A stretch of DNA of 63,861 bases. Origin: a virus. Both the position numbers and the translations under genes were made by a program. The notes beneath the pieces are model-generated. The model had not been told where the DNA came from and made no database searches. It saw nothing but the letters and a program-made list of their open reading frames with translations. Location: the IMG/VR virus record IMGVR_UViG_3300003323_000369, positions 1-63,861 of that record. One strand, given 5' to 3'. This document shows positions 63,381-63,861 of this stretch, one piece after another; position 1 is the stretch's first letter; the number at the start of each line of letters is the position of its first letter.

Positions 63381-63861
63381 TCACGCGTACCACGAACAGT
63401 ACAAGCTGCGTCCATCCCACTTGGAGCCGCTGCCGTGCTCGAAATGCACGGAATTGCCTTCCGCCTTGTGCTTCGTTGGTTCAACTGGCACAGTTTTTAC
63501 GTTGACAACGCGATTGCCAATTCCCGGATCCCAGTCGCCGTACTCGCGTACCTCACGCGTGAGGATTTGGCGGATCGGAGTTTCAGGACGCACGCGACCA
63601 GACATAGGCCCGCATCCTTCATCCGGTACCAATTCGCCCGCGATCGGCTGGAGCCAGACGTAATTCGCCGTCGCCTTAACGATTTGATACATGTCTACGT
63701 TGGTTTGCTCGTAACCCCATGAATTGGTGATTACGTCGCCCACTTGGAGCGTATGGGGCTTGGATCGCTCTGCACGTCGCTCTGACATCATGCGTTCGTG
63801 ACTCTCCAGACCAGCGAAGAACGTCTCTACTTGCTTGTCGCGTAGCTCAGGCGTGCGGTAG
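63381..63861 (-). CDS. Conserved phage protein, 3' part of junction-spanning gene
   Basis: Continuation of the gene that starts at 191. Reading down from 63861 gives YRTPELRDKQVETFFAGLES, then QVGDVITNSWGYEQTNVDMY (the conserved SWGY-x-QTNV(D)-type stretch), a compact beta region and WDGRSLYCSWYA at the end (TGA 63381-63383). Within the window alone an ATG at 63791 would open the frame, but the true start is at 191. Function unknown. Confidence 0.85.
   Translation of the reverse strand, partial: YRTPELRDKQVETFFAGLESHERMMSERRAERSKPHTLQVGDVITNSWGYEQTNVDMYQIVKATANYVWLQPIAGELVPDEGCGPMSGRVRPETPIRQILTREVREYGDWDPGIGNRVVNVKTVPVEPTKHKAEGNSVHFEHGSGSKWDGRSLYCSWYA

Noticed and set aside
1-63861. CRISPR array, insertion sequence or retroelement
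   Set aside because: No regularly spaced repeats with spacers, transposase or reverse transcriptase were seen in either strand.

Overview
The window reads as one complete, circularly permuted genome of a tailed phage (63,861 bp). The first gene, on the minus strand from base 191, runs off base 1 and continues in frame from base 63861 down to a stop at 63381, so the two ends join inside one 223-codon gene. There is a portal, scaffold, major capsid, terminase, adaptor-like proteins, several long glycine/alanine-rich candidate ejection proteins and no recognisable tape-measure or sheath gene. This points to a podovirus-like phage. A tyrosine recombinase suggests a temperate or formerly temperate lifestyle. 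I see no DNA polymerase, helicase or primase. Many Sec, Tat and lipoprotein signal peptides and host-like beta-helix, putative-Ig and chitobiase-C-terminal-like domains suggest a Gram-negative soil-type host. Acidobacteriota is my guess from the style of the fibre proteins, not something the sequence proves.

Layout: (1) 63381-2584, minus: small early-type genes across the junction, with RNA-structured leaders and a hammerhead ribozyme at 2176-2227. (2) 2.7-5.9 kb: replication-initiator-like winged-helix protein, SLOG-family protein, a repeat-rich control region, HNH protein, HTH protein, a Tat-signal protein. (3) 5.9-14.8 kb, plus: a glycan-building locus with six or seven glycosyltransferases, a short epimerase, a methyltransferase and an SPFH-domain lipoprotein. 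(4) 14.8-42.4 kb, minus: virion module (ejection proteins, tail and fibre proteins, adaptors, capsid, scaffold, portal, split terminase, exported fibre-like proteins). (5) 42.4-50.7 kb, plus: possible small terminase, three large exported proteins, small membrane proteins and a lysozyme-like lysis protein. (6) 50.8-52.4 kb, minus: a tRNA-like element and a chain of tiny membrane proteins downstream of a GIY-YIG-type nuclease and a ribbon-helix-helix protein. (7) 52.6-61.95 kb, plus: recombination and replication module (ERF annealing protein, DUF1064 nuclease, DnaT/DUF1376-like protein, zinc proteins, HNH protein) ending in a set of genes built from shared repeats. (8) 61.95-62.85 kb, minus: integrase.

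The most striking non-coding features lie in the first operon. A hammerhead ribozyme with every core nucleotide intact sits between two genes. The 3' strand of its stem I overlaps the 5' strand of a small hairpin that presents the next gene's Shine-Dalgarno sequence in its loop. The same hairpin design, with different stem sequences, precedes two more genes in this operon and a shorter variant precedes a fourth. Elsewhere, several operons seem to start leaderless: a promoter -10 box lies 6-8 bases from the ATG with no Shine-Dalgarno sequence.

All assignments come from reading translations by eye. No similarity search, folding program or structure prediction was run.
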